64,000 nt of DNA from Arenicola marina. Its lineage: Eukaryota > Annelida > Polychaeta > Arenicolidae. The notes under the pieces were generated by a model. The model searched no databases, was not told where the DNA came from, and was given only the letters and a program-made list of their open reading frames with translations. Shown in pieces: positions 20,920 to 32,844 of the stretch (the first letter of the stretch is position 1; each line of letters begins with the position of its first letter). A program made the position numbers and the translations under genes. The stretch covers positions 7,198,318-7,262,317 of the forward strand of contig OZ025265.1 of the NCBI GenBank assembly GCA_964019135.1. Reading direction: 5' to 3'.

Positions 20920-21696
20920 GCAGGAGTAGCCTGGATGTTGCAGAGTTTTGTAGAATTTGGATGTTGTAGAATGTTGGAAGTTTGTTGAATGTTGTTGTAT
21001 GATGTTGGATGTTGTATGATGTTAGATGTAAGAAGTCGGGTATTGTGGATGTTGTATGATCTTGGGTGTTGTTGGAAGTTGGATTGTTGTTGTTGCTGGA
21101 TGTTGTTCCGTGTTGTTGAACTTGCATCTTTTCCGATGTTGTCGCATTGAGTGCGATTGGGATTGATCGTGCGCACCCCGGTTGTATGATCTTGGATGCT
21201 GGTCGACTGTTCCTATAGTTGAATGTTGTTGAGTGTTGTAGAATTTGGATGTTGTAGCATGTGGGAAGTTTTGTGGGATGGATGTTGGATGTTGTAGGTT
21301 GTTGTATGATCTTGGATATTGTTGAATGTTGGAGTGTTTAATGTCGTATGTTCATGGATGTTGGCTCTTGTAACAATTCGGATGCTGCATGATATCAGAT
21401 GTTGTTGAATGTTGGATTGTTGTTGTTGCTGGATGTTGTTGAGTGTTGCAGAATCTGGACGCTGGATGTTGTAGGATGTTGGATTGCTGCTAGGTGTTGG
21501 TTGTTGTAGGATGTTGGGTGTTGCTGACGGTTTGATGTTGACTGTTGGATGTTGTAAGAAGTTGGGTGATGTGGAATGTTGGGTGTTTTGTGATCCTGGG
21601 GTAAGCTGTTGGATTGTTGCAGATGCTGGATGTTGTTGAGTGTTATAGGATTTGGATCTTGTAGGATGTTGGATATTGTGGGATGTTGGATTGTTG
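20920..21696 (+). repeat. GT-L block 8 (class b, 777 bp)
   Basis: Class b but with the full GATCCTGGGGTAAGC. Private changes: GGCTCTTGTAACAATTCGG and GTGTTATAGG. It leads directly into an L2 linker, starting cluster IV. Confidence 0.92.
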
Positions 21697-22039
21697 CAAA
21701 ATTTGTCGGTTTGGAGGGGAAGTGGGGTTTTTGGTTTGGTAGAATGCTACTTTTCAGGTACAAATTGTGTTTTTGGCAAATAGAATCACTTTTCTTTCGC
21801 ACATTTCCTAAATTTGGTTAATCGGGCGTGCGCGAAGGAGTCCATGATGTTATTGATGCAAAATTTGTCGATTTGGAGGAGAAGTAGGCTTTTTTAGTTT
21901 CGTAAAAAAGCACTTTTCGGGCACTAATGGCGTTTTCGGCAAATAGAAAATCACTTTTCTTTCGCCCATTTCCTTAATTTGGTTAATCGGGAATGCGCGA
22001 AGGAGTCCACGATGTTATTGATGCAAAATTTGTCGGTTT

Positions 22040-22816
22040 GCAGGAGTAGCCTGGATGTTGCAGAGTTTTGTAGAATTTGGATGTTGTAGAATGTTGGAAG
22101 TTTGTTGAATGTTGTTGTATGATGTTGGATGTTGTATGATGTTAGATGTAAGAAGTCGGGTGTTGTGGATGTTGTATGATCTTGGGTGTTGTTGGAAGTT
22201 GGATTGTTGTTGTCGCTGGTTGTTGCTCCGTGTTGTTGAACTTGCATCTTTTCCGATGTTGTCGCATTGAGTGCGATTGGGATTGATCGTGCGCACCCCG
22301 GTTGTTTGATCTTGGATGCTGGTCGATTGTTGCTATTGTTGAATGTTGTTGAGTGTTGTAGAATTTGGATGTTGTAGCATGTGGGAAGTTTTGTGGGAGG
22401 GATGTTGGATGTTGTAGGTTGTTGTATGATCTTGGATATTGTTGAATGTTGGAGTGTTTATGTTGGTATGTTCATGGATGTTGGCTGTTGTAAGAAGTCG
22501 GATGTTGCATGATATCAGATGTTGTTGAATGTTGGATTGTTGTTGTTGCTGGATGTTGTTGAGTGTTGCAGAATCTGGACGCTGGATGTTGTAGGATGTT
22601 GGATTGCTGCTAGGTGTTGGTTGTTGTAGGATGTTGGGTGTTGCTGACGGTTTGATGTTGACTGTTGGATGTTGTAAGAAGTTGGGTGATGTGGAATGTT
22701 GGGTGTTTTGTGATCCTGGGGTAAGCTGTTGGATTGTTGCAGATGCTGGATGTTGTTGAGTGTTGTAGGATTTGGATCTTGTAGGATGTTGGATATTGTG
22801 GGATGTTAGATTGTTG
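22040..22816 (+). repeat. GT-L block 9 (class a, 777 bp)
   Basis: Standard class a. Its right flank has AAAATGTGTCGG and GGGGTTTTCAG, private to this copy. Confidence 0.92.
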
Positions 22817-22996
22817 CAAAATGTGTCGGTTTGGAGGGGAAGTGGGGTTTTCAGTTTGGTAAAATGCTACTTTTCAGGTACAAATGGTGTTTTTGGCAAA
22901 TAGAATCACCTTTCTTTCGCCCATTTCCTAAATTTGGTTAATTTGGCATGGGCGATGTTAATAACACGATGTTATTGATGCAAAATTTGTCGGTTT

Positions 22997-23427
22997 GCAG
23001 GAGTAGCCTGGATGTTGCAGAGTTTTGTACAATTTGGATGTTGTAGGATGTTGGAAGTTTGTTGAATGTTGTTGTATGATGTTGGATGTTGTATGATGTT
23101 AGATGTAAGAATTTCGGTGTTGTGGATGTTGTATGATCTTGGGTGTTGTTGGAAGTTGGATTGTTGTTGTTGCTGGATGTTGTTGAGTGTTGCAGAATCT
23201 GGACGCTGGATGTTGTAGGATGTTGGATTGTTGCTAGGTGTTGGTTGTTGTAGGATGTTGGTTTGATGTTGACTGTTGGATGTTGTAAGAAGTTGGGTGA
23301 TGTGGAATGTTGGGTGCTTTGTGATCCTGGGGTAAGCTGTTGGATTGTTGCAGATGCTGGATGTTGTTGAGTGTTGTAGGATTTGGATCTTGTAGGATGT
23401 TGGATATTGTGGGATGTTAGATTGTTG
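22997..23427 (+). repeat. GT-S block 6 (431 bp)
   Basis: Standard 431-bp form with GGGTGCTTTGTGATCC. End of cluster IV. Confidence 0.92.
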
Positions 23428-26400
23428 CAAAATTTGTCGGTTTGGAGGAGAAGTGGGGTTTTTAGTTTGGTAGAATGCTACTTTTCAGGTACAAATGGTG
23501 TGTTTGGCAAATAGAATCACCTTTCTTTCGCCCATTTCCTAAATTTGGTTAATCGGGCGTGCGCGAAGGAGTCCATGATGTTATTTATGCAAAATTTGTC
23601 GATTTGGAGGAGAAGGAGGCTTTTTTAGTTTCGTAAAAAAAGTACTTTTCGGGTACAAATGGCGTTTTCGGCAAATAGAATCACTTTTCTTGCGCCCAAT
23701 TCCTAAATTTGGTTAATCGGGCATGCGCGAAGGAGTCCACGATGTTATTAATGGAAAATTTGTCGATTTGGAGGAGAAGTAGGCTTTTTTAGTTTCGTAA
23801 AAAAGTACTTTTCGGGTACAAATGGCGTTTTCGGCAAATAGAATCACTTTTCTTTCGCCCATTTCTTAAATTTGGTTAATCGGGCGTGCGCGAGAGAGTC
23901 CTCGATGTTATTTATGCAAAATTTGTCGATTTGGAGGAGAAGTAGGCTTTTTTAGTTTCGTAAAAAAGTACTTTTCGGGTACAAATGGCGTTTTCGGCGA
24001 ATAGAATCACTTTTCTATCGCTCATTTCCTAAATTTGGTTAATCGGGCATGCGCGAAGTAGTCCATGATGTTATTGATGCCAAAAATTTCGATTTGGAGG
24101 AAAAGTAGGCTTTTGTGGTTTCGTAAAAAAGTACTTTTTGGGTACAAATGGCGTTTTCGGAAAATAGAATCACTTCTCTTTCGCCCATTTCCTACATTTG
24201 GTTAATCGGGCATGCGCGAAGGAGTCCATGATGTTATTGATGCAAAATTTGTCGATTTGGAGGGGAAGTAGGCTTTTTTAGTTTCGTAAAAAAGTACTTT
24301 GCGGGTACAAATGGCGTTTTCGGCAAATAGAATCACTTTTCTTTCGCCCATCTCCTAAATTTGGTTAATCGGGCATGCGCGAAGGAGTCCACGATGTTAT
24401 TGATGCAAAATTTGTCGATTTGGAGGAGAAGTAGGCTTTTTTAGTTTCGTAAAAAGGTACTTTTCGGGTACAAATGGCGTTTTCGGCAAATAGAATCACT
24501 TTTCTTTCGCCGATTTCTTAAATTTGGTTAATCGGGCATGCGCGAAGGAGTCCACGATGTTATTGATGCAAAATTTGTCAATTTGGAGGAGAAGTAGGCT
24601 TTTTTAGTTTCGTAAAAAAGTACTTTTCGGGTACAAATGGCGTTTTCGGCAAATAGAATCACTTTTGTTTCGCCAATTTCCTAAATTTGGTTAATCGGGC
24701 ATGCGCGAACGAGTTCATGATGTTATTGATGCAAAATTTGTCGATTTGGAGGAGAAATAGGCTTTTTTAGTTTCGTAAAAAAGTACTTTTCGGGTACAAA
24801 TGGCGTTTCCGGCAAATAGAATCACTTTTCTATGGCCCGTTTCCTACATTTGGTTAATCGGGCATGCGCGAAGGAGTCCATGATGTTATTGATGCAAAAT
24901 TTGTCGATTTGGAGGGGAAGTAGGCTTTTTTAATTTCGTAAGAAAGTACTTTTCGGGTACAAATGGCGTTTTCGGCAAATAGAATCACTTTTCTTTCGCC
25001 CATTTCCTAAATTTGGTTAATCGGGCATGCGCGAACGAGTCCATGATGTTATTTATGCAAAATTTGTCGATTTGGAGGAGAAGTAGGCTTTTTTAGTTTC
25101 GTAAAAAAGTACTTTTCGGGTACAAATGGCGTTTTCGGCAAATAGAATCACTTTTCTTGCGCCCAATTCCTAAATTTGGTTAATCGGGCATGCGCGAAGG
25201 AGTCCACGATGTTATTAATGGAAAATTTGTCGATTTGGAGGAGAAGTAGGCTTTTTTAGTTTCGTAAAAAAGTACTTTTCGGGTACAAATGGCGTTTTCG
25301 GCAAATAGAATCACTTTTCTATCGCTCATTTCCTAAATTTGGTTAATGGGGCATGCGCGAAGTAGTCCATGATGTTATTTATGCCAAAAATTTCGATTTG
25401 GAGGAAAAGTAGGCTTTTGTGGTTTCGTAAAAAAGTACTTTTTGGGTACAAATGGCGTTTTCGGAAAATAGAATCACTTCTCTTTCGCCCATTTCCTACA
25501 TTTGGTTAATCGGGCATGCGCGAAGGAGTCCATGATGTTATTGATGCAAAATTTGTCGATTTGGAGGGGAAGTAGGCTTTTTTAATTTCGTAAGAAAGTA
25601 CTTTTCGGGTACAAATGGCGTTTTCGGCAAATAGAATCACTTTTCTTTCGCCCATTTCCTAAATTTGGTTAATCGGGCATGCGCGAACGAGTCCATGATG
25701 TTATTTATGCAAAATTTGTCGATTTGGAGGAGAAGTAGGCTTTTTTAGTTTCGTAAAAAAGTACTTTGCGGGTACAAATGGCGTTTTCGGCAAATAGAAT
25801 CACTTTTCTTTCGCCCATCTCCTAAATTTGGTTAATCGGGCATGCGCGAAGGAGTCCACGATGTTATTGATGCAAAATTTGTCGATTTGGAGGAGAAGTA
25901 GGCTTTTTAAGTTTCGTAAAAAAGTACTTTTCGGGTACAAATGGCGTTTTCGGCAAATAGAATCACTTTTCTTTCGCCCATTTCTTAAATTTGGTTAATC
26001 GGGCATGCGCGAAGGAGTCCACGATGTTATTGATGCAAAATTTGTCGATTTGGAGGAGAAGTAGGCTTTTTTAGTTTCGTAAAAAAGTACTTTTCGGGTA
26101 CAAATGGCGTTTTCGGCAAATAGAATCACTTTTGTTTCGCCTATTTCCTAAATTTGGTTAATCGGGCATGCGCGAACGAGTTCATGATGTTATTTATGCA
26201 AAATTTGTCGATTTGGAGGAGAAATAGGCTTTTTTAGTTTCGTAAAAAAGTACTTTTCGGGTACAAATAGCGTTTTCGGCAAATAGAATCACTTTTCTTT
26301 CGCCCATTTCCTACATTTGGTTAATCGGGCATGCGCGAAGGAGTCCATGATGTTATTGATGCAAAATTTGTCGATTTGGAGGGGAAGTAGGCTTTTTTAA

Positions 26401-26540
26401 TTTCGTAAGAAGGTACTTTTCGGGTACAAATGGCGTTTTCGGCAAATAGAATCACTTTTCTTTCGCCCATTTCCTAAATTTGGTTAATCGGGCATGCGCG
26501 AACGAGTCCATGATGTTATTTATGCAAAATTTGTTGATTT
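23428..26540 (+). repeat. 163-bp satellite array S5 (19 monomers)
   Basis: 3113 bp. It starts with GT-flank, GAAGGAGGC, m4-like, GAGAGAGTCCTCG and CGGCGAATAG units, a series also found at the start of S13 and S15. It then holds a full m1-m9 cycle (m1 markers at 24668 and 26134, 1466 bp apart) and ends m1-m2-m3 before the next block. Confidence 0.93.
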
Positions 26541-27317
26541 GCAGGAGTAGCCTGGATGTTGCAGAGTTTTGTAGAATTTGGATGTTGTAGAATGTTGGAA
26601 GTTTGTTGAATGTTGTTGTATGATGTTGGATGTTGTATGATGTTAGATGTAAGAAGTCGGGTGTTGTGGATGTTGTATGATCTTGGGTGTTGTTGGAAGT
26701 TGGATTGTTGTTGTCGCTGGTTGTTGCTCCGTGTTGTTGAACTTGCATCTTTTCCGATGTTGTCGCATTGAGTGCGATTGGGATTGATCGTGCGCACCCC
26801 GGTTGTTTGATCTTGGATGCTGGTCGATTGTTGCTATTGTTGAATGTTGTTGAGTGTTGTAGAATTTGGATGTTGTAGCATGTGGGAAGTTTTGTGGGAG
26901 GGATGTTGGATGTTGTAGGTTGTTGTATGATCTTGGATATTGTTGAATGTTGGAGTGTTTATGTTGGTATGTTCATGGATGTTGGCTGTTGTAAGAAGTC
27001 GGATGTTGCATGATATCAGATGTTGTTGAATGTTGGATTGTTGTTGTTGCTGGATGTTGTTGAGTGTTGCAGAATCTGGACGCTGGATGTTGTAGGATGT
27101 TGGATTGCTGCTAGGTGTTGGTTGTTGTAGGATGTTGGGTGTTGCTGACGGTTTGATGTTGACTGTTGGATGTTGTAAGAAGTTGGGTGATGTGGAATGT
27201 TGGGTGTTTTGTGATCCTGGGGTAAGCTGTTGGATTGTTGCAGATGCTGGATGTTGTTGAGTGTTGTAGGATTTGGATCTTGTAGGATGTTGGATATTGT
27301 GGGATGTTAGATTGTTG
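26541..27317 (+). repeat. GT-L block 10 (class a, 777 bp)
   Basis: Entered through AAAATTTGTTGATTTGC, a variant otherwise found only at 5655, so the two blocks are duplicates 20886 bp apart. Private change in its right flank: TTTTCAGTTAC. Confidence 0.92.
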
Positions 27318-27497
27318 CAAAATTTGTCGGTTTGGAGGGGAAGTGGGGTTTTTAGTTTGGTAAAATGCTACTTTTCAGTTACAAATGGTGTTTTTGGCAA
27401 ATAGAATCACCTTTCTTTCGCCCATTTCCTAAATTTGGTTAATTTGGCATGGGCGATGTTAATAACACGATGTTATTGATGCAAAATTTGTCGGTTT

Positions 27498-27928
27498 GCA
27501 GGAGTAGCCTGGATGTTGCAGAGTTTTGTACAATTTGGATGTTGTAGGATGTTGGAAGTTTGTTGAATGTTGTTGTATGATGTTGGATGTTGTATGATGT
27601 TAGATGTAAGAATTTCGGTGTTGTGGATGTTGTATGATCTTGGGTGTTGTTGGAAGTTGGATTGTTGTTGTTGCTGGATGTTGTTGAGTGTTGCAGAATC
27701 TGGACGCTGGATGTTGTAGGATGTTGGATTGTTGCTAGGTGTTGGTTGTTGTAGGATGTTGGTTTGATGTTGACTGTTGGATGTTGTAAGAAGTTGGGTG
27801 ATGTGGAATGTTGGGTGCTTTGTGATCCTGGGGTAAGCTGTTGGATTGTTGCAGATGCTGGATGTTGTTGAGTGTTGTAGGATTTGGATCTTGTAGGATG
27901 TTGGATATTGTGGGATGTTAGATTGTTG
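27498..27928 (+). repeat. GT-S block 7 (431 bp)
   Basis: Standard 431-bp form with GGGTGCTTTGTG, following an L1 linker. Corresponds to the block at 6612. Confidence 0.92.
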
Positions 27929-29737
27929 CAAAATTTGTCGGTTTGGAGGAGAAGTGGGGTTTTTAGTTTGGTAGAATGCTACTTTTCAGGTACAAATGGT
28001 GTGTTTGGCAAATAGAATCACTTTTCTTTCGCCCATTTCCTAAATTTGGTTAATCGGGCGTGCGCGAAGGAGTCCATGATGTTATTTATGCAAAATTTGT
28101 CGATTTGGAGGAGAAGGAGGCTTTTTTAGTTTCGTAAAAAAAGTACTTTTCGGGTACAAATGGCGTTTTCGGCAAATAGAATCACTTTTCTTTCGCCCAT
28201 TTCCTAAATTTGGTTAATCGGGCATGCGCGAAGTAGTCCATGATGTTATTTATGCAAAATTTGTCGATTTGGACGAGAAGTAGGCTTTTTTAGTTTCGTA
28301 AAAAAGTACTTTTCGGGTACAAATGGCGTTTTCGGCAAATAGAATCACTTTTCTTTCGCCCATTTCTTAAATTTGGTTAATCGGGCGTGCGCGAGAGAGT
28401 CCATGATGTTATTTATGCAAAATTTGTCGATTTGGAGGAGAAGTAGGCTTTTTTAGTTTCGTAAAAAAGTACTTTTCGGGTACAAATGGCGTTTTCGGCA
28501 AATAGAATCACTTTTCTATCGCTCATTTCCTAAATTTGGTTAATCGGGCATGCGCGAAGGAGTCCATGATGTTATTGATGCAAAATTTGTCGATTTGGAG
28601 GAGAAGTAGGCTTTTTTAGTTTCGTAAGAAAGTACTTTTCGGGTACAAATGGCGTTTTCGGCAAATAGAATCACTTTTCTTTCGCCCATTTCCTAAATTT
28701 GGTTAATCGGGCATGCGCGAAGTAGTCCATGATGTTATTTATGCAAAATTTGTCGATTTGGACGAGAAGTAGGCTTTTTTAGTTTCGTAAAAAAGTACTT
28801 TGCGGGTACAAATGGCGTTTTCGGCAAATAGAATCACTTTTCTTTCGCCCATTTCCTAAATTTGGTTAATCGGGCATGCGCGAAGGAGTCCACGATGTTA
28901 TTGATGCAAAATTTGTCGATTTGGAGGAGAAGTAGGCTTTTTTAGTTTCGTAAAAAAGTACTTTTCGGGTACAAATGGCGTTTTCGGCAAATAGAATCAC
29001 TTTTCTTTCGCCCATTTCCTACATTTTGTTAATCGGGCATGCGCGAAGGAGTCCATGATGTTATTAATGGAAAATTTGTCGATTTGGAGGAGAAGTAGGC
29101 TTTTTTAGTTTCGTAAAAAAGTACTTTTCGGGTACAAATGGCGTTTTCGGCAAATAGAATCACTTTTGTTTCGCCAATTTCCTAAATTTGGTTAATCGGG
29201 CATGCGCGAACGAGTTCATGATGTTATTTATGCAAAATTTGTCGATTTGGAGGAGAAATAGGCTTTTTTAGTTTCGTAAAAAAGTACTTTTCGGGTACAA
29301 ATGGCGTTTTCGCCAAATAGAATCACTTTTCTTTCGCCCATTTCCTACATTTGGTTAATCGGGCATGCGCGAAGGAGTCCATGATGTTATTAATGCAAAA
29401 TTTGTCGATTTGGAGGGGAAGTAGGCTTTTTTAATGTCGTAAGAAAGTACTTTTCGGGTACAAATGGCGTTTTCGGCAAATAGAATCACTTTTCTTTCGC
29501 CCATTTCCTAAATTTGGTTAATCGGGCATGCCCGAACGAGTCCATGATGTTATTTATGCAAAATTTGTCGATTTGGAGGAGAAGTAGGCTTTTTTAGTTT
29601 CGTAAAAAAGTACTTTTCGGGTACAAATGGCGTTTTCGGCAAATAGAATCACTTTTCTTTCGCCCATTTCCTACATTTGGTTAATCGGGCATGCGCGAAG
29701 GAGTCCATGATGTTATTTATGCAAAATTTGTCGATTT
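27929..29737 (+). repeat. 163-bp satellite array S6 (11 monomers + 16 bp)
   Basis: 1809 bp. Same monomer order as S2 plus one more unit around 28,860-29,020. It contains GAGAGAGTCCATG, an m1 (TTTCGCCAATTTCC near 29,169), TTTAATGTCGTAAG and CATGCCCGAACG. Confidence 0.93.
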
Positions 29738-30504
29738 GCAGGAGTAGCCTGGATGTTGCAGAGTTTTGTAGAATTTGGATGTTGTAGAATGTTGGAAGTT
29801 TGTTGAATGTTGTTGTATGATGTTGGATGTTGTATGATGTTAGATGTAAGAAGTCGGGTATTGTGGATGTTGTATGATCTTGGGTGTTGTTGGAAGTTGG
29901 ATTGTTGTTGTTGCTGGATGTTGTTCCGTGTTGTTGAACTTGCATCTTTTCCGATGTTGTCGCATTGAGTGCGATTGGGATTGATCGTGCGCACCCCGGT
30001 TGTATGATCTTGGATGCTGGTCGACTGTTCCTATAGTTGAATGTTGTTGAGTGTTGTAGAATTTGGATGTTGTAGCATGTGGGAAGTTTTGTGGGATGGA
30101 TGTTGGATGTTGTAGGTTGTTGTATGATCTTGGATATTGTTGAATGTTGGAGTGTTTAATGTCGTATGTTCATGGATGTTGGCTGTTGTAACAAGTCGGA
30201 TGCTGCATGATATCAGATGTTGTTGAATGTTGGATTGTTGTTGTTGCTGGATGTTGTTGAGTGTTGCAGAATCTGGACGCTGGATGTTGTAGGATGTTGG
30301 ATTGCTGCTAGGTGTTGGTTGTTGTAGGATGTTGGGTGTTGCTGACGGTTTGATGTTGACTGTTGGATGTTGTAAGAAGTTGGGTGATGTGGAATGTTGG
30401 GTGTTTTGTGATCCTGTTGGATTGTTGCAGATGCTGGATGTTGTTGAGTGTTGTAGGATTTGGATCTTGTAGGATGTTGGATATTGTGGGATGTTGGATT
30501 GTTG
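29738..30504 (+). repeat. GT-L block 11 (class b, 767 bp)
   Basis: Class b with the 10-bp GATCCTG shortening. First block of cluster VI. Confidence 0.92.
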
Positions 30505-30682
30505 CAAAATTTGTCGGTTTGGAGGGGAAGTGGGGTTTTTAGTTTGGTAGAATGCTACTTTTCAGGTACAAATGGTGTTTTTGGCAAATAGAATCACTTT
30601 TCTTTCGCACATTTCCTAAATTTGGTTAATCGGGCGTGCGCGAAGGAGTCCATGATGTTATTGATGCAAAATTTGTCGGTTT

Positions 30683-31113
30683 GCAGGAGTACCCTGGATG
30701 TTGCAGAGTTTTGTACAATTTGGATGTTGTAGGATGTTGGAAGTTTGTTGAATGTTGTTGTATGATGTTGGATGTTGTATGATGTTAGATGTAAGAATTT
30801 CGGTGTTGTGGATGTTGTATGATCTTGGGTGTTGTTGGAAGTTGGATTGTTGTTGTTGCTGGATGTTGTTGAGTGTTGCAGAATCTGGACGCTGGATGTT
30901 GTAGGATGTTGGATTGTTGCTAGGTGTTGGTTGTTGTAGGATATTGGTTTGATGTTGACTGTTGGATGTTGTAAGAAGTTGGGTGATGTGGAATGTTGGG
31001 TGTTTTGTGATCCTGGGGTAAGCTGTTGGATTGTTGCAGATGCTGGATGTTGTTGAGTGTTGTAGGATTTGGATCTTGTAGGATGTTGGATATTGTGGGA
31101 TGTTAGATTGTTG
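30683..31113 (+). repeat. GT-S block 8 (431 bp)
   Basis: GTACCCTGG start. Unusually followed by an L1 linker and another GT-S, an arrangement shared only with cluster IX. Its right flank has ACAAATTGTGTTTTTGG. Confidence 0.92.
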
Positions 31114-31293
31114 CAAAATTTGTCGGTTTGGAGGGGAAGTGGGGTTTTTAGTTTGGTAAAATGCTACTTTTCAGGTACAAATTGTGTTTTTGGCAAATAG
31201 AATCACCTTTCTTTCGCCCATTTCCTAAATTTGGTTAATTTGGCATGGGCGATGTTAATAACACGATGTTATTGATGCAAAATTTGTCGGTTT

Positions 31294-31724
31294 GCAGGAG
31301 TAGCCTGGATGTTGCAGAGTTTTGTACAATTTGGATGTTGTAGGATGTTGGAAGTTTGTTGAATGTTGTTGTATGATGTTGGATGTTGTATGATGTTAGA
31401 TGTAAGAATTTCGGTGTTGTGGATGTTGTATGATCTTGGGTGTTGCTGGAAGTTGGATTGTTGTTGTTGCTGGATGTTGTTGAGTGTTGCAGAATCTGGA
31501 CGCTGGATGTTGTAGGATGTTGGATTGTTGCTAGGTGTTGGTTGTTGTAGGATGTTGGTTTGATGTTGACTGTTGGATGTTGTAAGAAGTTGGGTGATGT
31601 GGAATGTTGGGTGTTTTGTGATCCTGGGGTAAGCTGTTGGATTGTTGCAGATGCTGGATGTTGTTGAGTGTTGTAGGATTTGGATCTTGTAGGATGTTGG
31701 ATATTGTGGGATGTTGGATTGTTG
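31294..31724 (+). repeat. GT-S block 9 (431 bp)
   Basis: Second GT-S in a row. It has GTTGCTGGAAGTTGG like the block at 11365, but not that block's other private changes. Confidence 0.92.
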
Positions 31725-32067
31725 CAAAATTTGTCGGTTTGGAGGGGAAGTGGGGTTTTTGGTTTGGTAGAATGCTACTTTTCAGGTACAAATTGTGTTT
31801 TTGGCAAATAGAATCACTTTTCTTTCGCACATTTCCTAAATTTGCTTAATCGGGCGTGCGCGAAGGAGTCCATGATGTTATTGATGCAAAATTTGTCGAT
31901 TTGGAGGAGAAGTAGGACTTTTTAGTTTCGTAAAAAAGCACTTTTCGGGCACAAATGGCGTTTTCGGCAAATAGAAAATCACTTTTCTTTCGCCCATTTC
32001 CTAAATTTGGTTAATCGGGAATGCGCGAAGGAGTCCACGATGTTATTGATGCAAAATTTGTCGGTTT

Positions 32068-32844
32068 GCAGGAGTAGCCTGGATGTTGCAGAGTTTTGTA
32101 GAATTTGGATGTTGTAGAATGTTGGAAGTTTGTTGAATGTTGTTGTATGATGTTGGATGTTGTATGATGTTAGATGTAAGAAGTCGGGTGTTGTGGATGT
32201 TGTATGATCTTGGGTGTTGTTGGAAGTTGGATTGTTGTTGTCGCTGGTTTTTGCTCCGTGTTGTTGAACTTGCATCTTTTCCGATGTTGTCGCATTGAGT
32301 GCGATTGGGATTGATCGTGCGCACCCCGGTTGTTTGATCTTGGATGCTGGTCGATTGTTGCTATTGTTGAATGTTGTTGAGTGTTGTAGAATTTGGATGT
32401 TGTAGCATGTGGGAAGTTTTGTGGGAGGGATGTTGGATGTTGTAGGTTGTTGTATGATCTTGGATATTGTTGAATGTTGGAGTGTTTATGTTGGTATGTT
32501 CATGGATGTTGGCTGTTGTAACAAGTCGGATGTTGCATGATATCAGATGTTGTTGAATGTTGGATTGTTGTTGTTGCTGGATGTTGTTGAGTGTTGCAGA
32601 ATCTGGACGCTGGATGTTGTAGGATGTTGGATTGCTGCTAGGTGTTGGTTGTTGTAGGATGTTGGGTGTTGCTGACGGTTTGATGTTGACTGTTGGATGT
32701 TGTAAGAAGTTGGGTGATGTGGAATGTTGGGTGTTTTGTGATCCTGGGGTAAGCTGTTGGATTGTTGCAGATGCTGGATGTTGTTGAGTGTTGTAGGATT
32801 TGGATCTTGTAGGATGTTGGATATTGTGGGATGTTGGATTGTTG
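32068..32844 (+). repeat. GT-L block 12 (class a', 777 bp)
   Basis: Class a' island (GCTGGTTTTTGCTCCG) but with an intact GGATCTTGTAGG and GGGTGTTTTGTG. It looks like a recombinant of an a' start and a different 3' part. Confidence 0.9.

Larger units (their letters stand above)
26134..30504 (+). repeat. Dispersed duplicate of 5249-9455
   Basis: Runs from the m1 marker through cluster V, array S6 and the class b block. The offset is 20885-20886 bp up to S6 and 21049 bp after it, the 163-bp change being one extra monomer in S6. Shared rare marks include GTTGATTTGC, TTTAATGTCGTAAG and CATGCCCGAACG. Confidence 0.85.
29738..32731 (+). repeat. Dispersed duplicate of 39566-42559
   Basis: Cluster VI and cluster IX agree at a constant offset of 9828 bp through b, S, S and most of the a' block. 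They part near 32732/42560 (GTGTTTTGTG versus GTGCTTTGTG). Confidence 0.88.
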
